Of a stretch of 40,767 bases of DNA, positions 8,444-16,484 are shown piece by piece. Under the pieces are notes generated by a model, which saw nothing but the letters and a program-made list of their open reading frames with translations, was not told the origin of the DNA and did no database searches. This DNA comes from DASZHC01 sp035938215. GTDB lineage: Bacteria > Verrucomicrobiota > Verrucomicrobiia > Chthoniobacterales > JAFAMB01. The stretch covers positions 1 through 40,767 of the forward strand of contig DASZHC010000111.1 in assembly GCA_035938215.1 (NCBI GenBank), in the 5' to 3' direction. A program made the translations under genes and the position numbers. The stretch's first letter is position 1; the number at the start of each line of letters is the position of its first letter.

Positions 8444-8474
8444 CCGATTTTTTTAGAATGCCTAAAAAAATCGG
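8444..8474. promoter_or_regulatory. Perfect 13-bp inverted repeat
   Basis: CCGATTTTTTTAG and CTAAAAAAATCGG face each other around the 5-base loop AATGC. It lies about 120 bases upstream of the sugar ABC operon. It may be an operator for that operon, or a bidirectional terminator-like hairpin, since each arm has a 7-base T or A tract. No regulator gene is adjacent to help decide. Confidence 0.6.
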
Positions 8475-8593
8475 AAAAATGAAGAATTCTTCCTCAATCG
8501 GTCTGGTTGAAACCGCTTGAGAACGGGGAAAGAAAGCGGGTAGAAGATGGAAGGCAGGATTCCTAATGAAGTCTTGCGAAACCAAAGAATTCG

Positions 8594-10231
8594 ATGTTAG
8601 AGGTTGAGCTACCGTCACGTCAGCATTTGTGCGAGGTGAGTATTAAGATAGAAACGCCTCAAATGCCCCCCAAACCGCAAAGTCCTCCAGATCCGGCCGC
8701 TTCAGGGCCGAGCGCCGCCCCGGCACCAACTCTGGCTGCATCCGATGTCTCGAAGGCATTCGGTTCGGTTGCGGTATTGAAATCGATTACGCTAAGTTTT
8801 CAACCCGGAGAAATCCACGCGATCGTGGGAGAAAACGGTGCCGGTAAAACCACTTTTGTCAAAATCCTGGCCGGGATGATCGAACCAACTTCGGGAGAAA
8901 TCTTCTTTCGTGGCAACCGAATCGAAATGGCAACCCTTCGCGGGATGGAAAGCCTCGGCGTACGATTTATTCACCAAGAACTCAATCTCGCCGACGATCT
9001 TACCGTCCTTGAGAACATTTTTCTGGGACGAGAAGTCGCCAAAGGACCATTTCTTGACGAGGCGACGATGCGGGAAAGAGGCCGAAAAGTGCTCGCGCAG
9101 GTGGGCGCCGATGTCGATCTGGACGCCAAAGTCAAGGACCTCCGAGTCAGCGAGAAGCAGCTGATCGAGATCGCAAGAGCCATCGCTCAGCGCGCCACTG
9201 CGCTCATTCTGGATGAACCGACATCGGTTTTAACGCAGCGCGAAGCCGATCGGTTATTTCAAATCATCCAACAATTCGCAGAATCGGGAGCGGCAATCAT
9301 TTACATTTCGCATCGGCTCGAGGAGGTCAAACGCCTGGCTCATTGCATTACCGTGCTTCGCGATGGGCATCTGATAGCCACTCGGAAGGCCGGCGAAATT
9401 TCACCCAGTGAAATTGTTCGCCTTATGGTTGGGCGCAGCCTGCAGGATCTCTTCCCCAAAAAGAACTACAACAGGGATGAAAAGTATGTGTTGGAGGTTC
9501 GTAATCTCTCAGTTCGGGGTTACGTAACAAACGCATCATTTGGCCTGAAGAAGGGCGAAATCCTTGGATTCGCCGGCCTCATCGGAGCGGGGCGGACCGA
9601 ACTGTTTGAAGGAATCATGGGTCTTCGGAGCGTCTCATCGGGGATGATCTTTAAGAATGGAAAGCGGATAAAGCTCTCCGATTATCCCAAAGCGTTGCGA
9701 GCGCTTTGTGCTGTTTACCTGCCTGAAGATCGCAAAGGAAAGGGCTTGGTGGTCTCGTTTGATGCCCAAACGAATTATTCCTTGCTCGGTTTGGAAAGAT
9801 TTGGCGCCTATTTCGTTAATCAACGCGCCGAGCGAGCGGCATTTAAAAAGGCGATCGAACGATTACAGATCAAGGTTCCGGACCGTTTTATGCCGGTGAG
9901 CCGCCTCAGCGGCGGCAATCAACAGAAGGTCGTCCTTGCCAAAGTCCTCGCGACCGAGCCGGAAATCATCGTCTTTGATGAACCCACCCGAGGAATCGAC
10001 GTTGGAACGAAGGCGCAGATCTACCATCTAATCGCCGCGATGGCGGCCGAGGGGAGATCGTGTGTCGTCATCTCATCGGAATTGCTCGAGATCATCGGGC
10101 TTTGCCATCGTGTCATAGTCATGCGGGCATCGCGAATCGTGGCCAGTCTCGAAGGAGATGCAATAGCTGAAGATGAGATTATGATGTACGCAACCGGGTT
10201 GAAACAGGCGCATTCCCCCTTCGACCAATGA
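8594..10231 (+). CDS. Sugar ABC transporter ATP-binding protein (two NBDs, RbsA/MglA type)
   Basis: Energises uptake of a sugar together with the next two genes. Two tandem ABC domains are present. The first has Walker A GENGAGKT near residue 79, a RbsA-type signature region LRVSEKQLIEIARAIA, Walker B LILDEPTSVL and ISHR. The second has the degenerate Walker A GLIGAGRTE and a proper LSGGNQQKV signature with Walker B IIVFDEPTRG, which is the pattern of RbsA/MglA/XylG proteins. Residues 25-45 are Pro/Ala-rich and not part of the family core, so the start is uncertain: GTG 8636 (preceded by gcgagg) and ATG 8663/8664 are alternatives. The stop overlaps the permease start by ATGA. Confidence 0.93.
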   Translation: MLEVELPSRQHLCEVSIKIETPQMPPKPQSPPDPAASGPSAAPAPTLAASDVSKAFGSVAVLKSITLSFQPGEIHAIVGENGAGKTTFVKILAGMIEPTSGEIFFRGNRIEMATLRGMESLGVRFIHQELNLADDLTVLENIFLGREVAKGPFLDEATMRERGRKVLAQVGADVDLDAKVKDLRVSEKQLIEIARAIAQRATALILDEPTSVLTQREADRLFQIIQQFAESGAAIIYISHRLEEVKRLAHCITVLRDGHLIATRKAGEISPSEIVRLMVGRSLQDLFPKKNYNRDEKYVLEVRNLSVRGYVTNASFGLKKGEILGFAGLIGAGRTELFEGIMGLRSVSSGMIFKNGKRIKLSDYPKALRALCAVYLPEDRKGKGLVVSFDAQTNYSLLGLERFGAYFVNQRAERAAFKKAIERLQIKVPDRFMPVSRLSGGNQQKVVLAKVLATEPEIIVFDEPTRGIDVGTKAQIYHLIAAMAAEGRSCVVISSELLEIIGLCHRVIVMRASRIVASLEGDAIAEDEIMMYATGLKQAHSPFDQ

Positions 10232-11256
10232 ATTCCGCCCAGGCAGTTGAGACCAAATCCGATCAGCGGACGCAAACCGGATCAAACTGGCGAACCGTTG
10301 CAAAGTGGGCGCAAACACTCGGGCCGCTGATAGCGCTGCTTTTGCTTGTCGTTATCGGGGTTTTGTTGAATCCCAATTTCCTATCATGGAACAACTTGAG
10401 CAACGTTTTAACGAGAAGCGCGTTCATCGGGATTATCAGCGTTGGGGGCACATTTGTGATCGTCACCGGACAAATCGATTTATCTGTAGGGGCGATGGCG
10501 GCGTTTATTGCGAGTTTGATGATCATTGTCATGAATCGACTCGCACAATCGGGTTGGCCGCTTCCTACTGCGTTGATCGCGGGCATGATTGGTGGGCTTG
10601 TTGTCGGCCTGCTTGCCGGTGTCGTGAACGGGCTTCTGGCGACCAGGGGCAGAATTGATTCCTTTATCGTGACGCTTGGCACGATGGGGATTTTCCGGTC
10701 GCTCGTCACTTTCATGGCAAACGGCGGTACCCTGACGCTCGATTCGGGAGTTCGCGAAGCCTACCGGCCGGTTTTTTATGATTCATGGCTAAACGTACCT
10801 ATACCGGTCTGGGTTCTGGCAATCGTTGTCGTGATCGGCACGATCGTCCTTACCAAAACGCGGTTCGGCCGGTACTGTCGCGCGGTTGGCTCCAATGCTG
10901 AAGTCGCTCATTATTCTGCCATTCGCGTAAGCCACATCCGCGTCATTGCATTCGTTGTACAGGGATTCTGTGTTGCGTTGGCGACGCTCCTTTATGTACC
11001 TCGCCTCGGATCGGCCTCGTCTTCGACGGGCGTCTTATGGGAACTCGAAGCGATCACGGCTGTCGTGGTGGGCGGAACCGCGCTTCGCGGAGGATCGGGG
11101 CGGGTTTGGGGATCGATTGTCGGCGCGCTGATCCTGACGCTGATTGGTAATATTTTAAACCTGACAAGTATAATCAGTGTTTACCTCAATGGCGCCGTGC
11201 AAGGCATAATCATTCTTGGAGCTGCACTTCTGCAGCGCAGTAGCAGGACGCGCTAG
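10228..11256 (+). CDS. Sugar ABC transporter permease (RbsC family)
   Basis: Inner-membrane permease of the carbohydrate uptake transporter-2 family, 342 residues with about eight to ten hydrophobic segments. Family landmarks are SVGGTFVIVTGQIDLSVGAM near the N-terminal third, GRIDSFIVTLGTMGIFRSL, and AITAVVVGGTALRGGSGRVW with GSIVGALILTLIGNILNL toward the C-terminus, the region that docks the ATPase. It starts inside the ATPase stop codon (ATGA at 10228-10231), indicating translational coupling. Its stop codon lies in the first bases of a small palindromic repeat that separates it from the binding-protein gene. Confidence 0.93.
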   Translation: MNSAQAVETKSDQRTQTGSNWRTVAKWAQTLGPLIALLLLVVIGVLLNPNFLSWNNLSNVLTRSAFIGIISVGGTFVIVTGQIDLSVGAMAAFIASLMIIVMNRLAQSGWPLPTALIAGMIGGLVVGLLAGVVNGLLATRGRIDSFIVTLGTMGIFRSLVTFMANGGTLTLDSGVREAYRPVFYDSWLNVPIPVWVLAIVVVIGTIVLTKTRFGRYCRAVGSNAEVAHYSAIRVSHIRVIAFVVQGFCVALATLLYVPRLGSASSSTGVLWELEAITAVVVGGTALRGGSGRVWGSIVGALILTLIGNILNLTSIISVYLNGAVQGIIILGAALLQRSSRTR

Positions 11257-11352
11257 AATCCTTGAAAAGCAAGATCGATTACAAATGAGTCAAGTTTTTT
11301 CCGTGTCCGTGCATCAACCATCAGATGGCCTCGCTTTTCAAGGATTCTATAG
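11253..11352. repeat. Small MITE-like element with terminal inverted repeats
   Basis: The left end ctagaatccttgaaaagc and the right end gcttttcaaggattctatag are near-perfect inverted repeats bounding a 100-base element. The left terminus overlaps the stop codon of the permease gene. The left half, including atgagtcaagtttttt, recurs at 37933-37983. No coding capacity. Confidence 0.8.
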
Positions 11353-11353
11353 A

Positions 11354-11570
11354 GCGGGACCGAGGAACCTAAGGGTACCGGATTCCCGCGTCAGTTCTAC
11401 ATGCACGCACAAATCAAAAACCCAAACGCAATACGCTGCGCGCGGTGATTTGCCCAGACCCTTAACAAAATTTCGGTCCCGCAAAAGCGAGGCCGCTTCA
11501 CCCAACCGACGCCGCTCCCAACCCGACCATGCTAACCCTAGATCTCGCCGGTCTGAGGCGCGGCCTCGCT
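11354..11570. repeat. Nested inverted repeats upstream of the binding protein
   Basis: Two perfect inverted-repeat pairs are seen: gcgggaccga at 11354-11363 with tcggtcccgc at 11473-11482, and agcgaggccgc at 11486-11496 with gcggcctcgct at 11560-11570. Together with the preceding element they make up the whole 330-base gap within the ABC operon. They may be leftovers of further small elements, or an mRNA structure that sets the higher level of binding protein usual in such operons. Confidence 0.6.
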
Positions 11571-11593
11571 GTTTTAATCCCCCCATAATAAAC

Positions 11594-12553
11594 ATGATAC
11601 GTCTCAACAAATACATAGTTGTCGCTGCTTCTTTGTGCGCAGCGTCTTTTGCGGTCGGCGCAGCAAAGGCCGATGAAACCGTTAAGATTGGTGTTTCCAT
11701 CCCATCAGCCGATCACGGCTGGACGGGAGGTGTCGATTATTTCGCACAGGAAACAAAAAAGAGGATCGAAGCCCAATACAAGAACATCCAGGTTGCAGTG
11801 GTGACCGCGACGAGCGCCAGCGATCAGGCCAACAGCTTGGAAGATCTTGTGGCGACACAACAAATCAAAGCGTTGGTCATTCTCCCGTACGAATCCGCGC
11901 CGCTGACGGATCCGGTTCGGCAAGTGAAGAAAAAGGGAGTTTACATTACCGTGGTCGATAGGGCTCTTACGGATTCGACCATCCAGGATCTCTACGTCGC
12001 AGGTGATAACCCAGGAATGGGAAAAATAGCGGCAAAGTACTTTATCGATAAGCTGGGCGGCAAGGGCAATATTGTCGTTTTGCGAGGCTTACCGACTGTT
12101 ATTGATAATCAGCGTTTTGATGCGTTCATGGACGACATCAAAGGCACCGATATCAAGGTACTCGATAGCAAATACGCAAACTGGAACCGTGACGACGGCT
12201 TCAAAGTAATGCAGGACTTCCTGACCCGCTTTCCGAAGATAGATGCGGTGTGGGCTCAGGATGACGACATCGCACTTGGAGTCCTTGACGCTTTGCGGCA
12301 GGCGAAGCGAGAGAAGGAAGTGTTTGTGGTCGGTGGTGGGGGGATGAAAGAAATTGTCAAACGCGTGAAAGACAAGGACGTCCTGGTGCCGGTCGACATC
12401 GTTTACTCCCCAAGCATGATCGGAACGGCAATGGAAGTCACAGCTCTGCGTTTCGCAACGAAGGTGGCCATCGACGGGACCTATATTCTCAACTCTCCAT
12501 TGGTCACGCCGGAGAACGCGGATCAGTGGTATTTTCCGAATTCCCCCTTCTAA
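11594..12553 (+). CDS. Sugar ABC transporter periplasmic binding protein
   Basis: 319-residue periplasmic binding protein of the RbsB (Peripla_BP_4) type. The ATG at 11594 gives a clean signal peptide: basic MIRLNK, a hydrophobic core and cleavage after AKA near residue 26. The mature start is VKIGVSIPSADHGWTGG, with the D-H-W pattern of sugar-binding clefts. Later landmarks are LVILPYESAPLTDPVR, GNIVVLRGLP, NQRFDAFMDDI and VWAQDDDIALGVLDAL, typical of ribose/xylose-like binding proteins. The frame is open further upstream, but that part lies in repeats. The ligand is not predictable. Confidence 0.93.
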   Translation: MIRLNKYIVVAASLCAASFAVGAAKADETVKIGVSIPSADHGWTGGVDYFAQETKKRIEAQYKNIQVAVVTATSASDQANSLEDLVATQQIKALVILPYESAPLTDPVRQVKKKGVYITVVDRALTDSTIQDLYVAGDNPGMGKIAAKYFIDKLGGKGNIVVLRGLPTVIDNQRFDAFMDDIKGTDIKVLDSKYANWNRDDGFKVMQDFLTRFPKIDAVWAQDDDIALGVLDALRQAKREKEVFVVGGGGMKEIVKRVKDKDVLVPVDIVYSPSMIGTAMEVTALRFATKVAIDGTYILNSPLVTPENADQWYFPNSPF

Positions 12554-12558
12554 AGCAA

Positions 12559-12693
12559 GTGATGACGATCGGTCTTGTAATGCTCGACGTGCAGCCTTTC
12601 TGGCAATATATCGTTGTCGGCGTGGTTGTGATACTGGCGGTGCTCATTGATCAGGCACGTGACCTCGTCATCGGCAGAATGGAAGCTGGATAG
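12559..12693 (+). pseudogene. C-terminal remnant of a second sugar ABC permease
   Basis: Starting 6 bases after the binding-protein stop, a 44-codon frame reads GLVMLDVQPFWQYIVVGVVV and ends ILAVLIDQARD...GRMEAG. The pattern GL-x-ML-x-V-x-PFWQ-x-I-x-G-x-VI-x-AV-x-ID is the closing segment of RbsC-type permeases. The first approximately 290 residues are absent. An additional permease gene once followed the binding protein and was deleted except for its end. Confidence 0.65.
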
Positions 12694-12697
12694 GGTT

Positions 12698-12850
12698 ATG
12701 GAAGCGGTGCTCTCCGTCAGAATTCTGGTAAAGCGGTTTGGCGGTCTGACAGCCGTCAACGATGTCAGCTTCGAGAGACGAACAGCCGGGAAATTGTGCG
12801 GGAGAGGACTTGGCGCCGGAGTTTTTGTCCCGAAGGGACAGGAACACTGA
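12698..12850 (+). pseudogene. N-terminal remnant of an ABC transporter ATPase (LivG-like)
   Basis: ATG 12698 follows the permease remnant by 4 bases. The product begins LSVRILVKRFGGLTAVNDVS, the canonical opening of branched-chain-amino-acid or sugar ABC ATPases. Homology stops after SFE at about 12774, before the Walker A motif; the rest of the frame runs into the palindromic repeat. Interruption by the repeat, or a deletion ending there, is likely. Confidence 0.65.
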
Positions 12851-13203
12851 GCCCGGTGGCCTCTGTCCCAAAGGGACAACGGGCCTCAGCCCGGGGTTTT
12901 AACCAGGTTTTAACCCCGCGGAACAGGCCCATTAAGCGAGTCGCCCTGAAAGGGCGTCAGATTGAGGACTGAAAAATAACACCAAAAGATTATATAGTTT
13001 ATTACGCCTCAAACGCTTGCGCCGATCGTTGCTGGAAAAACATGGCATTGCTTTCGATTAGCGCTATGAATTGGGGCTCCTCCTTCTGAATCTCACGCCC
13101 TTTCAGGGCGACTCGCTGTGACGGGGAGGTTCCCCGGGGTTTTAACCAGATTAAAACCTGGTTAAAACCCACGGGCTGAGTGCTCGTGTCCCTTTGGGAC
13201 AGT
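12827..13203. repeat. Large inverted-repeat element made of hairpins
   Basis: The left arm (12827-12957) contains gtcccgaagggac, gtcccaaagggac, gggctcagcccgggg-type and ggttttaacc units and ends gcgagtcgccctgaaagggcg. The right arm (13095-13203) carries the same units inverted, starting cgccctttcagggcgactcgc and ending gtccctttgggac. The unique centre is about 137 bases. Each arm is itself a string of short perfect hairpins. From 13204 to 13444 nothing coding is seen, apart from a triple taagt direct repeat near 13270. Confidence 0.8.
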
Positions 13204-13444
13204 AGCTAAGCTACGGCGGCGAGTCCCTTTCCTGCACCCTTTGAGGCAGAGCATTGTCCAAAAAGCCGCTAAGTTAAGTTAAGTTAGCGCTTATGGAGAT
13301 CCGACCCTGCCAGTCTGCTCCGAAAAGAACGGTCGCTTCGCAGAAACGGGTCAGACGAGTCGCCCGGTAAATTCGAAATGTCATCCTTTTTCGCGAGAAG
13401 AAATCCTCCGGGATCGCGGTAGCCCCCGTGCGAGTTTCTTCTGT

Positions 13445-14746
13445 CTACATCATGCGAACGGGCTGGCCCGTACACTCCAGTACCGCCTGCCAAAGATCTC
13501 CATCGGGGTCCACACGGCGGCGTCCCTGCGTCACCAGATTAAAAGGGATGTGGACAAACGTGCTATGCCACCGCCCGATAAGCATGTTTGTCTTGCCGGC
13601 CATAGCCGCGTGAACCGCGTTCTGAGCGAGTCGCGTACAGTAAACATTGTCCTGCGGCGAGGCCGCTACACTTCTGATAATATAACTAGGGTCAATATAT
13701 TTCAGATTTGCTTCGATCCGGCGTTTGCGGAAAAATTCATTTATTTTGTCTTTCAGAAAAACTCCGACATCCCCCAACCGTCGGTTGCCCGAAGCATCCG
13801 CTTTGCTTTGATTCGCCTCCATAAGATCCTGACCAGCTCCTTCCGCGACCACGATCACAATATTCTTCCGATGGGCTAATCGGTATCTGAGCTCTTCAAG
13901 AAGCCCGCCCGGACCCTCCAAGCGAAATGGAACTTCGGGAATGAGACAGAAATTTACATGCTGTCCCGCCAACGCAGCAAAGCTGGCGATAAATCCTGAG
14001 TCGCGCCCCATGAGCTTCACCAACCCGATGCCGTTCATGGCGCCGACAGCCTCCACGTGCGCGCACGAAACCGCTTTGACCGCTTCGGCAAAAGCTGTTT
14101 CAAATCCAAAGCTCTTATCGAGGTACATGATGTCGTTATCGATCGTCTTGGGAATTCCGATGACGCTTTTTTTCAGCCCCCTGCGACGTATCTCAGCGTT
14201 GATCGCGGCGCCTCCCTTCAGCGTTCCATCTCCCCCAATGACAAAGAGGGTGTCAACATCGAGTTCTTCGAGATGATCAACCATTTCCACGACATCCTGC
14301 GGGCCGCGCGAGCTGCCTAGAATTGTTCCGCCGAACGTGTGAATCGTCGAAACAGAGTCCGGACGCAACGCTACAGGAAGATGACCGTATCGAGGCACCA
14401 ATCCTTCGTAGCCGTAGCGCAAGCCGAAAATCCGCGTCACGCCGTACCGCTGATAGAGCTCCATTACAATTCCGCGGATAATGTCATTTAACCCTGGACA
14501 GAGCCCTCCACAGGTCACGATTGCCGCTGACGTTTTCGCGGGCTCGAAATAGATCTTCTCGCATGGCCCGGCCATCTCGAAACTGAGCGGTTTAAGTCCG
14601 CGTTCGAACATGTCGCGAACCCCCTCCATAGAGTCATCATAGATAACGCGGTGTTCGTCCGTTCGAAATTTTTCCGATCCGATGTGTCGATGCCGGAGCG
14701 GTGATAGAAACTGGCAATCCCCTAGTGATTCAATGATCGCTTCCAT
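13445..14746 (-). CDS. 6-phosphofructokinase (group with GGDGT and PKTIDND)
   Basis: 433-residue phosphofructokinase that phosphorylates fructose 6-phosphate in glycolysis, cytosolic. Visible motifs: GGLCPGLN (80-87), GGDGTLKGG (171-179), PKTIDND (199-205, with the catalytic Asp), MGRDSG (246-251) and VAEGAG. GGDGT argues for ATP at the phosphoryl-donor site, where PPi enzymes have GGDD. Lys in PKTIDND is shared with PPi-dependent and with long plant or trypanosomal ATP-dependent enzymes, so the donor is uncertain. The extended N-terminus of about 70 residues also fits that group. It is transcribed toward the repeats, separate from the proteasome cluster. Confidence 0.9.
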   Translation of the reverse strand: MEAIIESLGDCQFLSPLRHRHIGSEKFRTDEHRVIYDDSMEGVRDMFERGLKPLSFEMAGPCEKIYFEPAKTSAAIVTCGGLCPGLNDIIRGIVMELYQRYGVTRIFGLRYGYEGLVPRYGHLPVALRPDSVSTIHTFGGTILGSSRGPQDVVEMVDHLEELDVDTLFVIGGDGTLKGGAAINAEIRRRGLKKSVIGIPKTIDNDIMYLDKSFGFETAFAEAVKAVSCAHVEAVGAMNGIGLVKLMGRDSGFIASFAALAGQHVNFCLIPEVPFRLEGPGGLLEELRYRLAHRKNIVIVVAEGAGQDLMEANQSKADASGNRRLGDVGVFLKDKINEFFRKRRIEANLKYIDPSYIIRSVAASPQDNVYCTRLAQNAVHAAMAGKTNMLIGRWHSTFVHIPFNLVTQGRRRVDPDGDLWQAVLECTGQPVRMM

Positions 14747-14817
14747 GTCACTCGATTCGAGATAAACAGCACAATCCGTGCAAGCCAGAAATCAAATCGT
14801 TCCGGTCCCCATAACAA

Positions 14818-14849
14818 GGAGAAAAATGGGACGGCACCGAGGCCGTCCC
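14818..14849 (-). terminator. Rho-independent-type terminator
   Basis: On the minus strand, gggacggc and gccgtccc pair around a 6-base loop and are followed by ATTTTTC. It lies about 60 bases after the stop of the peptidoglycan-binding protein gene and would end the UBact/proteasome/amidase transcript. A similar GC-rich hairpin could instead be a dispersed repeat; the T tract supports termination. Confidence 0.6.
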
Positions 14850-14910
14850 TCCCCAATGACCCTTCGAACGAAGGGCCATCTACCAGGTCTCAGGCAACTC
14901 AGAGTTGCGA

Positions 14911-15651
14911 TTACTGAAGCGGGATACCGCGATAGATTCGTTCACCGCTGAACGATCGTCTGAATCCTTCAACCGGAGGAGGCCCATTCCGTTGTCCAGG
15001 CAAAGCCCTGAGCTCATATAACGTGTCGCTGTCGAGCCGCCCCGTGATCGGCATTCCTTCGTCTTGCTGGAATCGTACAATCGCATCGGTAGTTGCAGGG
15101 CCGAGCTGTCCATCAACGCCGCCGCGATAAAAGCCTCTTCTTAGCAATTCCCCCTGAACAGCAAATAGCACATTCTCCTGAAGCCCAGCGGGAACGCGCT
15201 CATAAACGGTTCCCGCGAACAGCGCAGGATAGGTTGTGGCAACTCCGGGCGCACGATAGTAGGGCGGCCGGACATCCTCATAGTCATCCGGAACGCGGCC
15301 TTGCTGTTGGCTATATGGCTGAACCGGCTGCTTCCGGTAATATTGGTAGTTTGGCTGTTGATCGTAGTATTGCCGATCGTCTTGAGATTCCGGCGCACGC
15401 CGTGCACCGCCGTCACCCGCCATTCCAAGCGAACGAAGGGTCTCATCGTTCACCTGACCAGTGACGCGCAGACCGTGCCGAATCTGATAGCGGCGGATTG
15501 CCGCGCTGGTTTCTTCGCCTCCACGGCCGTCCACGTCGCCGTAGTAAAATCCCTGCTCCCGTAACCGTTCTTGAATAGCTCTCGTTTGTTCGTCGGCCAA
15601 AAGTGATCCGGTTATAAAGACGAAGAGAAAGAAGACAAACACGTTCCTCAT
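14911..15651 (-). CDS. Exported protein with two peptidoglycan-binding (PG_binding_1) domains
   Basis: 246 residues. A signal peptide (RNVFVFFLFVFITGSLLA) is followed by a first peptidoglycan-binding repeat (about 23-75, IQERLREQGFYYGDVDGRGG...TSAAIRRYQ). Next comes a Gln/Tyr/Pro-rich linker (about 88-140) and a second repeat (about 165-220, VQGELLRRGFYRGGVDGQLG...TTDAIVRFQQ). No catalytic domain is present, so it probably anchors or guides something on the wall. Its start overlaps the amidase stop (ATGA, 15648-15651), so the two are translationally coupled and likely work together in the periplasm. Confidence 0.88.
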   Translation of the reverse strand: MRNVFVFFLFVFITGSLLADEQTRAIQERLREQGFYYGDVDGRGGEETSAAIRRYQIRHGLRVTGQVNDETLRSLGMAGDGGARRAPESQDDRQYYDQQPNYQYYRKQPVQPYSQQQGRVPDDYEDVRPPYYRAPGVATTYPALFAGTVYERVPAGLQENVLFAVQGELLRRGFYRGGVDGQLGPATTDAIVRFQQDEGMPITGRLDSDTLYELRALPGQRNGPPPVEGFRRSFSGERIYRGIPLQ

Positions 15652-16475
15652 TGTGGAACTCCTGTTATAACGCTGATCGGTCGAGAGGTTTGCAAAGGCT
15701 CCGTTGATTTATCGCCCTTGTCCGAAACTATCGAAAAGTACGCTTCAATGCCCGCTGCGAGCGACTCCGCCATTTGCTGCCGGTATGCCATACTCGCAAG
15801 GCGCCTGGCCTCGTCGCCGTTGGTCAAGAACCCGGATTCAACAAGCACCGCGGGATAGGTCACGTTTCGAACCACGAAAAAGTTTGCGGTTTTTGCCCCT
15901 CGCATTTCGGCATGAACCGTTTGAACTACGGAATCGCCAATGCATTGAGCCAGACGTTCTTCCGTTCGATCCAACGTCTCCTCTACGGCGCCAAATTTCA
16001 CAAAAATCTTTTTTGTCCCATTTTTTTGAGAGCAGCGATAGATCTCGATTCCCCGCGCCGTCGGGTCCGACGTGAAATTGCAATGAATGCTCACGAAGAT
16101 TGCGTTCTGAATGCTGTTCGCAAAATTGACTCGATCAGCGAGCGAAACGTAAGTGTCCGCATCCCGCGTAAGCAGAGTTTTGAAACCGGACTTCTGAAGT
16201 TCTTCGGCGAGTCGAACCCCTAAGTCCAGAGCGACAACTTTTTCGGTGAGATTGTGCGAGGAAGCACCGCTATCCTGCCCCCCGTGACCTGGATCAATGA
16301 CGACGGTGTCAAATACGCCAGGGATAACCTCTCGTTGCTCAAGCTGGGGTAACTGAAGAAAGGAATCAATCTGCCTGTTCAGGAAAAGATCAACCAGGCA
16401 AGCAATCAACAGACCGAGGCCGAGCCAAGGGAGGAGCCTAGCGACATCCCGGGGCTTGCGTCTGCGATTGAACAT
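15648..16475 (-). CDS. N-acetylmuramoyl-L-alanine amidase (Amidase_3)
   Basis: Zinc hydrolase that cuts the bond between N-acetylmuramic acid and the stem peptide. An N-terminal membrane anchor or uncleaved signal (LLPWLGLGLLIACLVDLFL, about 14-32) is followed by the catalytic domain: VVIDPGHGGQDSG with zinc ligand His64, Glu78 in LTEK, His131 in SIHCN and catalytic Glu213 in LVESGFLTN. Length is normal for a single-domain AmiC-type enzyme without AMIN domain. It starts 9 bases after the proteasome alpha-like stop and overlaps the peptidoglycan-binding gene, so it sits in the proteasome operon. Confidence 0.93.
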   Translation of the reverse strand: MFNRRRKPRDVARLLPWLGLGLLIACLVDLFLNRQIDSFLQLPQLEQREVIPGVFDTVVIDPGHGGQDSGASSHNLTEKVVALDLGVRLAEELQKSGFKTLLTRDADTYVSLADRVNFANSIQNAIFVSIHCNFTSDPTARGIEIYRCSQKNGTKKIFVKFGAVEETLDRTEERLAQCIGDSVVQTVHAEMRGAKTANFFVVRNVTYPAVLVESGFLTNGDEARRLASMAYRQQMAESLAAGIEAYFSIVSDKGDKSTEPLQTSRPISVITGVPQ

Positions 16476-16484
16476 AGAGGGACA

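Noticed and set aside
11216..11593. N-terminal 126-codon extension of the binding protein
   Set aside because: It translates the MITE and inverted repeats. The ATG at 11594 gives a proper signal peptide.
12550..12879. Minus-strand frame of 109 codons
   Set aside because: It is a shadow of the permease and ATPase remnants and the palindromic repeat.
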